From an uncultured Bacteroidales bacterium (lineage in GTDB: Bacteria; Bacteroidota; Bacteroidia; Bacteroidales; Paludibacteraceae): 7,125 bases of DNA. Positions 6,541 to 7,125 of this stretch are shown one piece after another. Below the pieces are notes generated by a model. That model did not search any database. It was given only the letters and a program-made list of their open reading frames with translations, and was not told the origin of the DNA. Location: positions 1 to 7,125 of the forward strand of contig CAIYTJ010000507.1 of the NCBI GenBank assembly GCA_903929065.1, given 5' to 3'. The position numbers and the translations under genes are program-made. The number at the start of each line of letters is the position of its first letter. The stretch's first letter is position 1.

Positions 6541-7125
6541 TTATTTAATTTCCAAATAAACATCTTTTTCAAGTGCAATCCGCCGCATATTCAGCAGTGC
6601 ATAACGCATTCGGCCTAATGCAGTATTAATACTTACATCGGTTTTTTCTGCAATTTCCTTGAAACTCAAATCTTCGAAATAACGCATACGAATAACTTTT
6701 TGCTGAGAAGCAGGCAACAAGTCGATAAGTTGAACTACATCAGCCAATACCTGTTCATTCGAAAGAGTATCTTCCACACTCTTTTCAGAGAGTTTTGAGT
6801 TATTAACGATATCGTAATCAACCGCATCAGCCGAAAAAGTATTTTCGTTTTTAACGCGGCGAAAATGATCGATAATCAAATTGTGAGCAATTCGATTTAT
6901 CCATCCCAAAAACCTACCGGTTTCAACATAGCGACCCTGTTGAATGGTTGCAATTGCTTTAACAAACGTGTCCTGAAAAATATCTTCGGCGAGTTCTCTG
7001 CTGCGTACAATCAAATAAATATAAGTATAAACTTTTGATTTGTAACGCAATAATAAAATTTCAAACGCCTGATTATTCCCGATCTCGTACAATTTTACCA
7101 ATTCATCATCGGTTAATTGATTCAG
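6541..7125 (-). CDS. RNA polymerase ECF-type sigma-70 family factor, 5' end cut off by the window edge
   Basis: The protein directs RNA polymerase to a set of promoters. The frame is open to the right edge and gives 194 visible residues, starting LNQLTDDELVKLY. Only a few residues, perhaps just the Met, are missing, as family members often begin in this way. A TTG codon at 7099-7101 is in frame but is an internal Leu codon, not the start. Region 2 covers about 24-92, with ELAEDIFQDTFVKAI (44-58, core binding and -10 recognition) and WINRIAHNLIIDHFRR (75-90). A variable linker (92-125) follows. Region 4 covers about 130-182, with LPASQQKVIRMRY (137-149) and the helix-turn-helix LSFKEIAEKTDVSINTALGR (153-172). 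No anti-sigma gene with a membrane helix follows; the next gene is a small soluble basic protein. Target genes cannot be inferred. Confidence 0.93.
   Translation of the reverse strand: MNQLTDDELVKLYEIGNNQAFEILLLRYKSKVYTYIYLIVRSRELAEDIFQDTFVKAIATIQQGRYVETGRFLGWINRIAHNLIIDHFRRVKNENTFSADAVDYDIVNNSKLSEKSVEDTLSNEQVLADVVQLIDLLPASQQKVIRMRYFEDLSFKEIAEKTDVSINTALGRMRYALLNMRRIALEKDVYLEIK

Noticed and set aside
7099..7101. TTG codon that could serve as the sigma factor start
   Set aside because: The frame continues upstream to the window edge with family-like residues (LNQLTDDEL), so this is an internal leucine codon and the real start lies outside the window.

Overview
This 7.1 kb window is ordinary chromosome from a member of the Bacteroidota, probably a Marinilabiliales/Prolixibacteraceae-like lineage (the phylum is well supported, the family is a guess). 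The evidence is the style of the proteins (Bacteroidota-type ECF sigma factor, threonine synthase next to a phosphoglycerate-mutase-like protein), start codons without Shine-Dalgarno sequences, AT-rich spacers, and a promoter matching the Bacteroidota form TTTG-N19-TAnnTTTG. All seven genes lie on the minus strand, so transcription runs from the right edge to the left edge. No gap between genes exceeds about 76 bases.

Right part (about 6248-7125): an ECF-type sigma factor cut by the window's right edge is followed by a small lysine-rich protein of unknown function. A strong 17-bp hairpin terminator starts inside the stop codon of that small gene.

Middle part (about 3450-6265): the promoter for the next unit overlaps that terminator, with its -33 box in the terminator loop and stem. 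It drives rpe (pentose phosphate pathway) and comEC (DNA uptake channel), which are 3 bases apart. The comEC product keeps the membrane channel domain, but its C-terminal domain lacks the metal-binding histidines of the usual metallo-beta-lactamase fold. A gene for a DHH/DHHA1 phosphoesterase of the NrnA type follows, with its own possible -7 box.

Left part (1-2372): a protein of the cofactor-independent phosphoglycerate mutase superfamily sits directly upstream of threonine synthase (thrC, cut by the left edge). This pairing suggests that the mutase-like protein is the homoserine kinase, which makes the O-phosphohomoserine used by ThrC. Between the two lies an imperfect palindromic repeat that supplies the last codons and stop of the first gene and ends 8 bases before the thrC start.

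I found no mobile element, CRISPR array, RNA gene or clear novel multi-gene system. The points worth a second look are the terminator/promoter overlap, the repeat in the threonine operon, the probable alternative homoserine kinase, the degenerate ComEC C-terminus and the uncharacterised small protein.
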